Below, in pieces: positions 16,113 through 25,498 of a DNA stretch of 64,000 nucleotides. Source of the DNA: Rhizobium sp. BK376 (GTDB lineage: Bacteria > Pseudomonadota > Alphaproteobacteria > Rhizobiales > Rhizobiaceae). Numbering within the stretch: position 1 is the stretch's first letter; each line of letters begins with the position of its first letter. A model generated the notes under the pieces. It ran no database searches and was not told the DNA's origin. It worked only from the letters and a program-made list of their open reading frames with translations. The DNA lies in the NCBI RefSeq assembly GCF_004341625.1, contig NZ_SLZG01000017.1, forward strand, positions 1 through 64,000, in the 5' to 3' direction. The translations under genes were made by a program, and so were the position numbers.

Positions 16113-16589
16113 TTAAGCCGCCTGCTTCTCGGCGTCGATTTGCTTGATCTCGGCCTTCGGCAGAGCCGTCTCGGTCGCGATCTCGATTCGTCGCGGCTTC
16201 ATCGCTTCCGGGATTTCGCGCTTGAGATCGATGGTCAGCAGACCGTTGACGAGACCGGCGCCGACGACCTTGACGTGGTCGGCAAGTTCGAACCGGCGCT
16301 GGAACGAGCGGCCGGCGATGCCGCGATGCAGATACTGCACATCGTCGGCATTCGCCTTCTGACCCGATACGAAGAGCATGTTCTGCTCCTGGGTGATCGT
16401 CAGTTCGTCCTGCGTGAAGCCCGCCACTGCCATGGCAATGCGGTACTCATCCTCACCGGTCTTGACGATGTCGTAAGGCGGCCAGTTGTCGATCGTCTCG
16501 ATGCGGCTTGCAGCCTCGAGCGCGTTCAGCATTCGGTCGAAGCCGATGCTCGACCGGAACAGGGGAGAAAAATCGAGGTTTGTCCTCAT
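16113..16589 (-). CDS. Small heat-shock protein, Hsp20/IbpA family
   Basis: Product of 158 residues. ATG 16589 is chosen over the ATG two codons upstream because the AAGGAGG box is 8 bases from it. The opening MRTNLDFSPLFRSSIGFDR and the following NWPPYDI are typical of rhizobial IbpA-like proteins. The alpha-crystallin core has YRIAMAVAGF, LFVSGQK, FQRRFEL and NGLLTIDLKRE. It should co-assemble or cooperate with the second Hsp20 downstream. The leader contains a ROSE-like thermometer and an RpoH-like promoter. Confidence 0.95.
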   Translation of the reverse strand: MRTNLDFSPLFRSSIGFDRMLNALEAASRIETIDNWPPYDIVKTGEDEYRIAMAVAGFTQDELTITQEQNMLFVSGQKANADDVQYLHRGIAGRSFQRRFELADHVKVVGAGLVNGLLTIDLKREIPEAMKPRRIEIATETALPKAEIKQIDAEKQAA

Positions 16590-16685
16590 AACCATATCCT
16601 CCTTGTAAGCAACATGGATACAAGGAGGCGCCAAGAGCACAATGGCGCCTCCTGGACCTGTCGATCCCCATTGGGCGATCGAACA
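16590..16685 (-). promoter_or_regulatory. ROSE-like RNA thermometer in the hsp20 leader
   Basis: The leader (read leftward) holds an 11-bp perfect hairpin, AGGAGGCGCCA/TGGCGCCTCCT (arms 16643-16653 and 16623-16633). A TTGCTTACAAGGAGG segment follows just before the start codon. The UUGCU box can pair with the AGGAG of the ribosome site, leaving a G opposite G, which is the hallmark of ROSE elements in rhizobial small heat-shock genes. Melting with heat would free the ribosome site. Confidence 0.6.
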
Positions 16686-16691
16686 ATATCA

Positions 16692-16719
16692 ATATAATTC
16701 AGTGGCTTGCGGTTTCAAG
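16692..16719 (-). promoter_or_regulatory. RpoH-like promoter of the hsp20 operon
   Basis: CTTGAA (16714-16719) and TTATAT (16692-16697) on the minus strand with a 16-base spacer. The -35 matches the RpoH type; the -10 is also close to a housekeeping box. Confidence 0.5.
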
Positions 16720-16804
16720 AGCTGTGGAATTGCCTGGTGTAAAAAATTTGATTTTTTTGTTTGGTCCACCAGATTCGTGTGGTGATACAAAAGGAGAAAT
16801 CGGC

Positions 16805-17026
16805 ATGACAATGACCTCCGAAGACGTCATCGACATCCTCGGACCTGTCGACGAAACTTTGATAGCTGATGTCGTGGCCACTGGTGCCAGTCAGGCTGAA
16901 CTGGCGGAAGCTTTCGCATGGGTCAACAATGACGAAGCGTTGATGAATGAACGACGGCCGCCACCCACGGGCAAAATCGCCTTGTTGATTGACCTGCTGG
17001 TCTCAGACAACGACGAACTGGACTAG
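16805..17026 (+). CDS. Small acidic protein of unknown function (73 aa)
   Basis: ATG 16805 follows AAAGGAGAAATCGGC. The 73-residue acidic, helical product has a conserved-looking core (VASGASQAEL-type: DVVATGASQAELAEAFAWV, then GKIALLIDLL). Such proteins are frequent hypothetical neighbours of stress genes in rhizobia; the function is unknown. It is divergent from the hsp20 operon and convergent with the glucosidase gene. Confidence 0.7.
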   Translation: MTMTSEDVIDILGPVDETLIADVVATGASQAELAEAFAWVNNDEALMNERRPPPTGKIALLIDLLVSDNDELD

Positions 17027-17057
17027 GCAAGACGCCTGTCTGGAAGCGGCTTGCCTA
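17024..17057. terminator. Shared inverted repeat over two convergent stop codons
   Basis: TAGGCAAG (17024-17031) and CTTGCCTA (17050-17057) are perfect 8-bp arms. The left arm begins with the TAG of the 73-aa gene and the right arm ends with the TAG (complement) of the glucosidase gene. It is probably a bidirectional terminator. Confidence 0.55.
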
Positions 17058-19259
17058 AGCGGTGGTCAGTACGCGAACCTCGCCCCGTCGACCGAGGGTG
17101 TCTACCACGACACTGCGTCCTGAGCGGCGAACTGCGACGTCGGCCGAGCCGTTTCCGACCCGTAGGTGTCGCAGCATTACCTCATCCATGAACGAGGGCA
17201 GTTGCGGCTCGTTGAAGCTGATGATCCGAGCATTCGGCTCGAATTCAAGGCCGAGACAGGATTGCAGCAGAAGGAGGGGTGCTGCAGCCGCCCACGCCTG
17301 TGGAGAGCAGGCGACAGGGTAGAAGGTTGGCCCCTGAGCCCGCTGGCGTGGCAAGCCACAGAAGAGTTCGGGAAGACGGCGCAGGTCGATATATGTCGAA
17401 GACGCAAAGAGCCCTTCGAAAATTCTTGCCGTTTCAGCTCGGTAGCCATATCGGGCGAGACCGCTGGCGATCATTGCATTGTCATGCGGCCAAACCGAGC
17501 CATTGTGATAGCTCATCGGATTGTAGCGTGCCTCGGTGGAGGCGATGGTTCGGATGCCCCAACCGCAGAAGGACGAGGCGCTCATCAGTGTCCTGGCAAC
17601 CTGGACGGCTCGCTCGGGATAGGCGATACCGGTGAACAGGGCATGACCGGCATTGGAAGAGCGGACCCTGCAAGACCGCTTATTCCCATCGAGCGCGAGC
17701 ACAAAGGTGCCAAGTTCCTCATCGAAGAAACTCGTATCGAAGGCATGACGCAGGCCTTCGGCCCGTGCCAGGAACTTTGCCGCGCGTTCAGGTCTGCCGA
17801 GCCGGCGGAAGATCTCGGCTGCGGACTGCCAGGCACCGTAGACGTAGGCCTGAACCTCGGCAATGGCGATCGGGCCTTTGGCGAGCGTACCATCGGCGTG
17901 GAATACCGAGTCGTGGCTGTCTTTCCAGGCCTGATTGATTAAGCCTTCTTGCGTTAACCGCCCGTATTCCACGAAGCCATCGCCGTCGCGATCGCCGTGC
18001 TCGTCGATCCAGGTGAGCGCTGCCTCGATATTTGGCAGAAGATGGTTGATCGTGGCAAGGTCGCCTGTTCGCCTCAGGTACTCCCCTGCCAGCAGGACGA
18101 ACAACGGCGTGGAATCGATGCTGCCGTAATAGCGGCGGAAGGGCACTTCACCCAGTTCAGCCATTTCGCCATAGCGCACTTCGTGGAGGATCTTTCCAGG
18201 TTCGGCGTCTGCAGCCGGATCGACTTCCGTGGCCTGGTTTGCGGCCAAATGGCCAAGGACACCGCGGGCAATGTGCGGATCAAGCCACAGCGTTTCGAGC
18301 GCGGTAATCAGCGCATCACGTCCGAAAACAGTGCTAAACCAGGGGATGCCGGCATAGGGGTAGGGACCTTCGGGCTTATCGGTCGTTAGCATATATAGAT
18401 CGGAGACACTGCGCCGCGCCACCTCGTTGAATATTTCGTTGGACGTGACGATCGATGCCGCGCGGGAGGAAGAGGAGCGCAATGCACGGCGCGCATCCCG
18501 TAGGCCCAGAAAGAAAGACTGGTAGCCGAGAGGCCGGTCTTTGTCTTGGTCGCAGCAGATCTGGATGAACAGCGACCGCGTTTCATGTGGCGCCAGATCA
18601 AGATCATAAATGACATGGCCGCTCCCAAGTTCGTCTGGGCGGGGATCGAACGACAACTGCGTGACGCGCTTCAGATCGTCGAGGCCGATATAGGAGAGAA
18701 GAACGCGATCCTGTTCCATCACGGACGGAAGATGGCGGCCCCTCCTCGCCCTGACGGTTCCGCGAACCTCGAACAGATCGGCGAAGTCCGCCCCGAACGA
18801 AATTTCGATACGCACTTGTTGTCTTCGCTCGTCGTAGTTCCTTACGGCCAAGCGCTCGTAACAACCGGCATTCCACAGAAAGCGTGTCCTGCGCATATGA
18901 ATGAGATCATGCTCAAGTGTGAGCTTCCCCTTCTCATCAAAGAGGTCGGGATTGGTGAGATCGCAGGTCAGCGTCGCATTGTCGTCGCGCAGCGTCGACG
19001 AGAGAAGCATCGGGCGCTTGCCATTAATCGTCAGATGGAGGTGGGAGAGGTACCGCGTGTCCCGATGGAAAACGCCTTCCGGGCTGCCGGGCCCAGAAAG
19101 CGCGTCACCATTGTGGTCGAAGACGGCGAATGTATCCCCGTGCTTCAGGGTGCGCGACCGTCGCTCTTGCAGTGATGCTGTGGCCGGAATGAAAAATTGC
19201 GCCATCGGTGCGTGGCCGCCTGCTGGCTCGGAAGCGTCGTGTACAGAAGCGATCGACAT
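17055..19259 (-). CDS. Amylo-alpha-1,6-glucosidase (glycogen-debranching-type)
   Basis: Product of 734 residues from ATG 19259 (GGAGG 7 bases upstream); a longer upstream frame exists but reads through the neighbouring gene. The N-terminal half is the debranching-enzyme N-terminal beta domain (SGPGSPEGVFHRDTRYLSHL). The C-terminal half is the (alpha/alpha)6-barrel glucosidase: GIPWFSTVFGRDALITAL, EYGRLTQEGLINQAWKDS and MSYHNGSVWPHDNAMI, holding the likely acidic catalytic residues. It hydrolyses alpha-1,6 branch glucosides. It is in an operon with, and 16 bases after, a glycosyltransferase. Confidence 0.9.
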   Translation of the reverse strand: MSIASVHDASEPAGGHAPMAQFFIPATASLQERRSRTLKHGDTFAVFDHNGDALSGPGSPEGVFHRDTRYLSHLHLTINGKRPMLLSSTLRDDNATLTCDLTNPDLFDEKGKLTLEHDLIHMRRTRFLWNAGCYERLAVRNYDERRQQVRIEISFGADFADLFEVRGTVRARRGRHLPSVMEQDRVLLSYIGLDDLKRVTQLSFDPRPDELGSGHVIYDLDLAPHETRSLFIQICCDQDKDRPLGYQSFFLGLRDARRALRSSSSRAASIVTSNEIFNEVARRSVSDLYMLTTDKPEGPYPYAGIPWFSTVFGRDALITALETLWLDPHIARGVLGHLAANQATEVDPAADAEPGKILHEVRYGEMAELGEVPFRRYYGSIDSTPLFVLLAGEYLRRTGDLATINHLLPNIEAALTWIDEHGDRDGDGFVEYGRLTQEGLINQAWKDSHDSVFHADGTLAKGPIAIAEVQAYVYGAWQSAAEIFRRLGRPERAAKFLARAEGLRHAFDTSFFDEELGTFVLALDGNKRSCRVRSSNAGHALFTGIAYPERAVQVARTLMSASSFCGWGIRTIASTEARYNPMSYHNGSVWPHDNAMIASGLARYGYRAETARIFEGLFASSTYIDLRRLPELFCGLPRQRAQGPTFYPVACSPQAWAAAAPLLLLQSCLGLEFEPNARIISFNEPQLPSFMDEVMLRHLRVGNGSADVAVRRSGRSVVVDTLGRRGEVRVLTTA

Positions 19260-19275
19260 GCTACTGGCCTCCGAA

Positions 19276-20370
19276 TTATGCAACGACGTGCAGATCGAGG
19301 TCCTGCCCGTTGGCACGGCGTAGTGGGGCCGCCTTGGTGCGCACGCCAGGAAGATTCCGGTAGATGTCCAGATAATCCCGTGCCATCCGCGCGGCGCTGA
19401 AACGCGCCTCGAATGTCGCGCGAACTTTCTTTCGATCCATCTTGAGCGCCCATTCGATGTTCTCGGCCGCGTCGGCCACGCTATCGACGAGGACTCCAGA
19501 GACACCGTTGTCGATGACCTCCGGCACGGAGCCGCATCCGAAGGCGATGACGGGCGTGCCACAGGCCATCGCTTCGATCATCACCAGTCCGAACGGCTCG
19601 GGCCAGTCGATCGGGAAGAGCAAGGCGCCGGCGTTGCCGAGGAAATCGGCCTTCTGATGCTCGTTGATCTCACCGATGAATTCGACATTCGGATGGCGCC
19701 TCACCATCGGGTCGATCACCGTCTCCCAGTAGGCCCTGTCGGCATTGTCGACCTTGGCGGCCATCTTCAGCGGCATCCCGACCTTGGTTGCGATTTCGAT
19801 CGCACGATCCGGCCGCTTTTCCGGTGATATCCGTCCAAGGAAAGCAAGATGGTTGCCCTTGGGCTTTTCCGTGAATGACAGCAGGTCGAGAGGGAGGCCA
19901 TGATAGACCGTCCCTGACCAGTTGACCGGCGGCATTGGGCGGCGCTGATCATTGGAGATCGACACCAGCGGGATATCGGGAAAAGCCGAGTAGAAGGGCT
20001 TGAGGTCCGGCAGGTCAAGGCGGCCGTGCAGCGTCGTCACCGTGCGGTCGGCGAACTCGCGGATCAGCGGGAAATGTAGTAGATCGATGTGGAAGTGCAG
20101 CACATCGAATTCGTGCGCCCGCCGGCGAATTTCCTCCAGCATCACGACCTGATAGGGCAGATGATCTCTGACGGCGGGGTTGAGGCGCAACGCGACGTCC
20201 GAGCACGCCACGAGCCTGGCGTCGGTGACGGAATCGCCGCTGGCAAAAAGCGTGACCTCATGGCCCTGGGCGACCAGTTCTTCGGTGAGATAGGAAACAA
20301 TGCGCTCGGTTCCCCCATAGAGTTTGGGCGGAACACTTTCAGCGAGCGGTGCGATCTGAGCGATCTTCAT
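19276..20370 (-). CDS. Family 4 glycosyltransferase
   Basis: Product of 364 residues from ATG 20370, behind GAGGAGG. GT-B fold: the N-terminal half begins MKIAQIAPLAESVPPKLYGG and TERIVSYLTEEL, and the C-terminal half has FLGRISPEKRPDRAI and the nucleotide-sugar E-x7-E motif in PEPFGLVMIEAMACGTPVI. It transfers a sugar from a nucleotide donor; the acceptor is unknown. The pairing with a debranching-type glucosidase suggests alpha-glucan or compatible-solute sugar turnover under stress. Confidence 0.9.
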   Translation of the reverse strand: MKIAQIAPLAESVPPKLYGGTERIVSYLTEELVAQGHEVTLFASGDSVTDARLVACSDVALRLNPAVRDHLPYQVVMLEEIRRRAHEFDVLHFHIDLLHFPLIREFADRTVTTLHGRLDLPDLKPFYSAFPDIPLVSISNDQRRPMPPVNWSGTVYHGLPLDLLSFTEKPKGNHLAFLGRISPEKRPDRAIEIATKVGMPLKMAAKVDNADRAYWETVIDPMVRRHPNVEFIGEINEHQKADFLGNAGALLFPIDWPEPFGLVMIEAMACGTPVIAFGCGSVPEVIDNGVSGVLVDSVADAAENIEWALKMDRKKVRATFEARFSAARMARDYLDIYRNLPGVRTKAAPLRRANGQDLDLHVVA

Positions 20371-20459
20371 CGGCAAAACCTCCTCTATTGAGCAAAGAGT
20401 CGTCGGTAAAAACCAGATCCGCGTCCTCAAAGAGGCACGCGGCACGTCAGATTGGATTT

Positions 20460-20882
20460 CTATATCTCGAATGGTTGTCGGTGGCGTCCTCCTTTCCGAT
20501 AGCTGCACAGACCAAGGCCGCCAAACCGACGTGATTGAACTCGGCGACGGCGGCATCTTTGATTGTCTTGATTACGGGATGCGTCCTGCTTTCCGGGCAG
20601 CATATCAGACCGGTCCAACGTCTTCAGCGCTTCGATGATCGCGTCATAGGAGACGGCCTTGTCCGTACCTGGATAAAGGCGAAGGGCCGGAATGGGTTCG
20701 ATGGCGAAGATGTCGGATGCCCAGGACGCAAGAATGGCGCGTTTCTCGTCCCTGCCGATTTCGTCGGCCGCAAGAACGTCGCGCGGATGAGCAAAATGCC
20801 TGCCCGGATGCAGCAGATGAGCAGCGCTGATTGCTGCTGCCGCGTTCACTGGTGTTGAATTTTCGAAGCTTTCCTTTCTCAT
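20460..20882 (-). CDS. Rhizobial hypothetical protein, C-terminus possibly frameshifted
   Basis: The first about 100 residues are coherent: HPRDVLAADEIGRDEKRAIL, ASWASDIFAIEPIPALRLYPG and a helix ending ALKTLDR. This is a small protein I recognise as recurrent in rhizobia, of unknown role. The last 40 residues turn Arg/Gln-rich (RCRRRRVQSRRFGG), while a neighbouring frame reads IKDAAVAEFNHVGLAALVCAAIG. A single-base slip near 20560-20590 or fusion of two reading frames is therefore likely. It is upstream of and co-directional with the glycosyltransferase. Confidence 0.6.
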   Translation of the reverse strand: MRKESFENSTPVNAAAAISAAHLLHPGRHFAHPRDVLAADEIGRDEKRAILASWASDIFAIEPIPALRLYPGTDKAVSYDAIIEALKTLDRSDMLPGKQDASRNQDNQRCRRRRVQSRRFGGLGLCSYRKGGRHRQPFEI

Positions 20883-20924
20883 AGCTTGACCCCATGTGAT
20901 GCCAAATTGACGTTGTTGTTTGGC

Positions 20925-21169
20925 TCAGCTTTGTAAAATTCCCTGGCGTCCGAACAGACCTCGCGCGGACTCGACCATTGTTCTGAGATGGCGCGGCTCG
21001 CGAACACCTTGCCTGTACAATTCTATCGTTATGGCCGCCATGCGCTCCGCTTCCTCGGACTCCTTCGCAATCCCAGCGCCCGACCGGATTTCATTGAAAC
21101 CCTCTGGCAGACGGCGAGATCACGGCTGTCGAAAGGAGTTGGCAAAGGTTTTGTTATTGCATGAACCAT
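20925..21169 (-). pseudogene. Frameshifted small rhizobial protein, paralogue of the 78-aa gene at 3522
   Basis: ATG 21169 follows an excellent GGAGGTGAAAGG site. The frame reads PFDSRDLAVCQRV and then goes out of phase. The adjacent frame continues FNEIRSGAGIAKES, EEAERMAAITIELYRQG and VREPRHL to a stop at 20925. Adding one T to the TTT run (complement of AAA 21097-21099) restores one 81-residue protein. Its AERMAAITIELYRQG matches AELAAAIIINLYREG of the 3522-3758 protein. It is either a genuine loss or a sequencing slip. Confidence 0.7.
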
Positions 21170-21189
21170 CCTTTCACCTCCTTATCGGA

Positions 21190-21213
21190 GCTCGCCCGCG
21201 TCGACGGGCGAGC
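21190..21213. terminator. Hairpin after groEL
   Basis: GCTCGCCCG (21190-21198) and CGGGCGAGC (21205-21213) form a perfect 9-bp stem 15 bases past the groEL stop. There is no clear T-run on the groEL strand. Confidence 0.6.
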
Positions 21214-21228
21214 CCCAGCAATTACCTC

Positions 21229-22857
<1,629 letters not shown>

Positions 22858-22909
22858 TTGTTCACTCCTTCAATAGGCAGCTTTTTGACTGATGAGCGGC
22901 AGTGCGTGA

Positions 22910-23224
22910 TTACGCGGCGCGCTTCTGCTCGGCCTGAGCTTCGATAATGCCCAAGACGTCGCTTTCCTTCATGATCAGCAGGTCTTCGCCGTTGATCTTG
23001 ATTTCGGTGCCGGACCATTTGCCGAACAGAATGCGGTCGCCAGCCTTGACGTCGAGCGCCTGGATCTGGCCGGCCTCGTTGCGTGCACCAAGACCGACGG
23101 CGACGACTTCGCCTTCCTGCGGCTTTTCCTTGGCAGTGTCAGGGATGATGATCCCACCCTTGGTCTTTTCTTCGGATTCGACCCGGCGGACAAGAATGCG
23201 ATCATGAAGCGGTCGGAACGACAT
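22910..23224 (-). CDS. groES: 10-kDa co-chaperonin GroES
   Basis: Product of 104 residues from ATG 23224 (GGAGG site ahead; Met four codons upstream rejected). MSFRPLHDRILVRRVE opening, the mobile loop region EEKTKGGIIIPD and LFGKWSGTEIKI are all present. It caps GroEL. First gene of the groESL operon, with CIRCE and a heat-shock-like promoter upstream. Confidence 0.98.
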   Translation of the reverse strand: MSFRPLHDRILVRRVESEEKTKGGIIIPDTAKEKPQEGEVVAVGLGARNEAGQIQALDVKAGDRILFGKWSGTEIKINGEDLLIMKESDVLGIIEAQAEQKRAA

Positions 23225-23323
23225 GTTTTCCTCCATTGGACAAAAAGATGACGCAAAATCCCCTGCCGGACCGGGTGACCAATCCGGACGGGTGCGAACC
23301 TCATCTGAGCGTTCGCGGGGAAA

Positions 23324-23352
23324 ATTTATTTTCGAGATTTTTTGATTTCAAG
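23324..23352 (-). promoter_or_regulatory. Promoter of groESL
   Basis: CTTGAA (23347-23352) and ATAAAT (23324-23329) on the minus strand with a 17-base spacer. The -35 fits RpoH and the -10 fits either RpoH or the housekeeping sigma. Confidence 0.5.
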
Positions 23353-23369
23353 AGGGTCGGCAAGAAAAA

Positions 23370-23396
23370 TTAGCACTCTACCCCGGCGGCTGCTAA
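23370..23396. promoter_or_regulatory. CIRCE operator (HrcA site) upstream of groESL
   Basis: TTAGCACTC (23370-23378), a 9-base spacer and GGCTGCTAA (23388-23396). The left arm is exact and the right arm matches 7 of 9 positions of the CIRCE inverted repeat bound by the HrcA repressor. It lies about 18 bases upstream of the -35 above, so a second promoter may overlap it. Confidence 0.75.
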
Positions 23397-23407
23397 CATG
23401 CTGGAGA

Positions 23408-23432
23408 GGAACGATAAACGCCTTCGAAGGTT
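23408..23432 (+). promoter_or_regulatory. Possible EcfG-type promoter of usg
   Basis: GGAAC (23408-23412), 16 bases, GGTT (23429-23432). It fits the GGAAC-N18/19-TT form of general-stress promoters. Confidence 0.4.
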
Positions 23433-23499
23433 TAAGAAAACCGTTGATGGATGCATGATTTTTTGCCACCTTTGGCAGTGTCATGAAACGGAGATGAGC

Positions 23500-23772
23500 A
23501 TGCAATTCTCGTCGGATTTCGAGCGTCAGCTTAACGGCTACGGCCTCACCACCGCGCACATCCTCTACCGCATTCCTGATTTCGAATCCGTGCTGCAGAC
23601 CTATGTCTGGCAGGACTACGATCTGGCTCCCGATTTTCCGGAAATGCATAAATTCCTCGACTTCTGGCGCGCCAGCCTCGACGGGCCGCTGCATTCCGTC
23701 CGCTACAGCCATCAGCGTCTGATAGGGCCAAACGAATGGCGTCGTCTCGAAGGCGAGTTCAGGCTTAACTAA
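23500..23772 (+). CDS. usg: Usg family protein
   Basis: A 90-residue protein starting at ATG 23500, six bases after GGAG. FERQLNGYGLTTAHILYRIP, LQTYVWQDYDLAPDFPE and FLDFWRASLDGPLHSVR match the Usg family, named from a small ORF near trp genes in alphaproteobacteria; the biochemical role is unknown. Here it is divergent from groESL with a GGAAC-type site upstream, so it is probably a stress-induced copy. Confidence 0.85.
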   Translation: MQFSSDFERQLNGYGLTTAHILYRIPDFESVLQTYVWQDYDLAPDFPEMHKFLDFWRASLDGPLHSVRYSHQRLIGPNEWRRLEGEFRLN

Positions 23773-23825
23773 GCTCTTGAAACGGAAATTTTCGCTTCCT
23801 AGCTCTTTGCGCGATCGAGGCTCCG

Positions 23826-24161
23826 ATGAGCTCGGTCACTATCACACGTCTATCCGGAGTGAGATCGAGAATGGAAGAGAAGATCAAAGTCATCGAAGAC
23901 CTCAGCATCGAGGAGCGCGAAGAGGTCTTTGCCGATATCGCGCATGTCCTGGAGGCAGCTGCACGCGAGGCATATGTCGAAGGCAACCGCCATTTTGCCG
24001 CGCTTTCCGCCAATATGGCACAGGCGATCTTCATCAATGCTGACGAACTGGCGCGTGACGACGTGCGTAAAGCCGAGCGCGTGTTACAGCAAGCAACCGC
24101 CATGATCTCGCAGTTCAAGGCCGTGCATCCTTATCGTATGGTGAGCCACGCACGCCACTAG
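23826..24161 (+). CDS. Small helical protein of unknown function (96-111 aa)
   Basis: Two starts are possible: ATG 23826 behind GAGG, or ATG 23871 (MEEKIKVIEDLSIEER), where the recognisable protein begins. The product is almost wholly helical (EEVFADIAHVLEAAAREAYVEG, AERVLQQATAMISQF). No family is recognised. It lies 53 bases after usg on the same strand and may be co-transcribed. Confidence 0.6.
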   Translation: MSSVTITRLSGVRSRMEEKIKVIEDLSIEEREEVFADIAHVLEAAAREAYVEGNRHFAALSANMAQAIFINADELARDDVRKAERVLQQATAMISQFKAVHPYRMVSHARH

Positions 24162-24203
24162 AGGTGTGAAACCGCTAGGCTTCTGATGCCGTCTCAATCC
24201 TGA

Positions 24204-25014
24204 ATGAAGACCAATGTTGTGACGGCGATATCGGTTTCGGCGCTCCGGGGTGAGGATGGCCGGTTCCGACAAGTTGGGTTCATTGCCATCGACATCTCGG
24301 CAAGCAAGAATGCGCAGGAGGCTGAACGCCACCTGGCTGCCATCATCGAGTCCTCGAATGACGCGATCCTTGGCATCGATCTCGACTTGACGATTACCAG
24401 CTGGAATGCCCCCGCCGAGAAGCTTTACGGTATTGACTGGCGAGCTCAATCATCGCGTGAAGAACGTCTTTGCCACCGTCATCGCAATCTCGAAACAGAC
24501 CCTAGGGCGGGAGGGGACGGGGCAGGACGAAGTAGACGCCTTCCGGGAACGGCTGACCTCTATGGCGAAGGCGCATGATCTCCTTACACATCGAGACTGG
24601 CAGCGCGCCGATCTTTCAGCGCTGGTCAGGCAAGTCCTGGAGCCCTATCCCGCAGAATGTTTCGAGATCGAAGGCATCCCTGTGCTTCTGCCGCAGAAGG
24701 CAGTCGTCTCGTTTTCTTTGGCTATCCACGAGCTCGCGACGAATGCTGCAAAGTACGGCGCATTGTCGGTTGCTCAACGCAAGATCTCGATCTCCTGGCG
24801 GCTTGGCGACGGTGATGAGAGCACGAAAGCAAGGCTACATTTCAGGTGGGCTGAACACGGTGGTCCCGCAATGAAGCCCCAGCGATGAAGGGCTTCGGAT
24901 CGCGTCTGGTTGAGAGGTTTCTCGCGGCCGAACTGAACGGCCGTTCGACAATCAGCTACGATCCCGCCGGGGTCGTCTGCGAAATCGACGCGGTGCTGGA
25001 TATAGATGCATGAT
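24204..25014 (+). pseudogene. Decayed PAS-HWE histidine kinase
   Basis: A broken paralogue of the kinase at 3962-5773. The end of one PAS domain (RQVGFIAIDISASKNAQEAE) and the start of the next (SSNDAILGIDLDLTITSWNAP) are in one frame up to KLYG near 24430. Most of that PAS domain is then missing, and the text jumps frame into LTGELNHRVKNVFATV. The kinase core continues to a stop at 24886 just after GGPAMKP. The last piece (KGFGSRLVERFLAAELNG to 25014) is in another frame. The gene has an N-terminal truncation, an internal deletion and at least two frame breaks. Confidence 0.85.
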
Positions 25015-25244
25015 CAGCAGACGATCCGGCTGAGTGGCGACGACCGGGTGCCTCGCGCATCGGCCGTCGCCCCAGGTCCGCCGCGAGCTCAAGGAGCGCT
25101 TCTTGCTACGCTTTGGCTTCAGATCTGTGAATCCCTGAATTCGAGAATTTTGCCCGGTTGCCACTCCCGGCAGTCGTATGTTGATAGTCTACCGGATGAG
25201 CCCCTGCAGGAAACAGTCAAAAACGCGCTGTGGCGCGGCACGGT

Positions 25245-25269
25245 GGAACTTTCATTTCCTGCCTCAGTT
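25245..25269 (+). promoter_or_regulatory. EcfG-type general stress promoter
   Basis: GGAAC (25245-25249), 16 bases, AGTT (25266-25269), 27 bases before the ATG at 25296. It probably drives the 66-aa gene and the following cytochrome c gene. The rest of the 25015-25295 gap holds no supported gene. Confidence 0.6.
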
Positions 25270-25295
25270 AGCTTCGATCATAGGAGGAAGCGAAC

Positions 25296-25496
25296 ATGGG
25301 TATGAATTCACCAAATGACGGGGCTCCGGGCACGACGGATCAGTCTCCACGCTGGGAAGGTCCCCAGAAAAACACGCCGAGGGGCTACCTTCGCGCGAAG
25401 GACGATCCCGACCAGGACCGGGATGCGAATGGCGAAAGCAATAGCGACCCTGAGGTCAAAAAGGTTTCCGACGCTTTCAAGACGAAAGACGACTGA
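25296..25496 (+). CDS. Small hydrophilic, disorder-prone protein (66 aa)
   Basis: ATG 25296 follows AGGAGGAAGCGAAC. The product is rich in Asp, Lys, Pro and Asn (DDPDQDRDANGESNSDPE) and has no hydrophobic core. Such small hydrophilins are typical of desiccation or osmotic-stress regulons; that role is inferred from composition and the GGAAC promoter. It ends 2 bases before the cytochrome c frame. Confidence 0.65.
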   Translation: MGMNSPNDGAPGTTDQSPRWEGPQKNTPRGYLRAKDDPDQDRDANGESNSDPEVKKVSDAFKTKDD

Positions 25497-25498
25497 TC

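Noticed and set aside
25006..25305. 99-aa frame between the kinase pseudogene and the hydrophilin gene
   Set aside because: No ribosome site, overlaps both neighbours and covers the GGAAC promoter.
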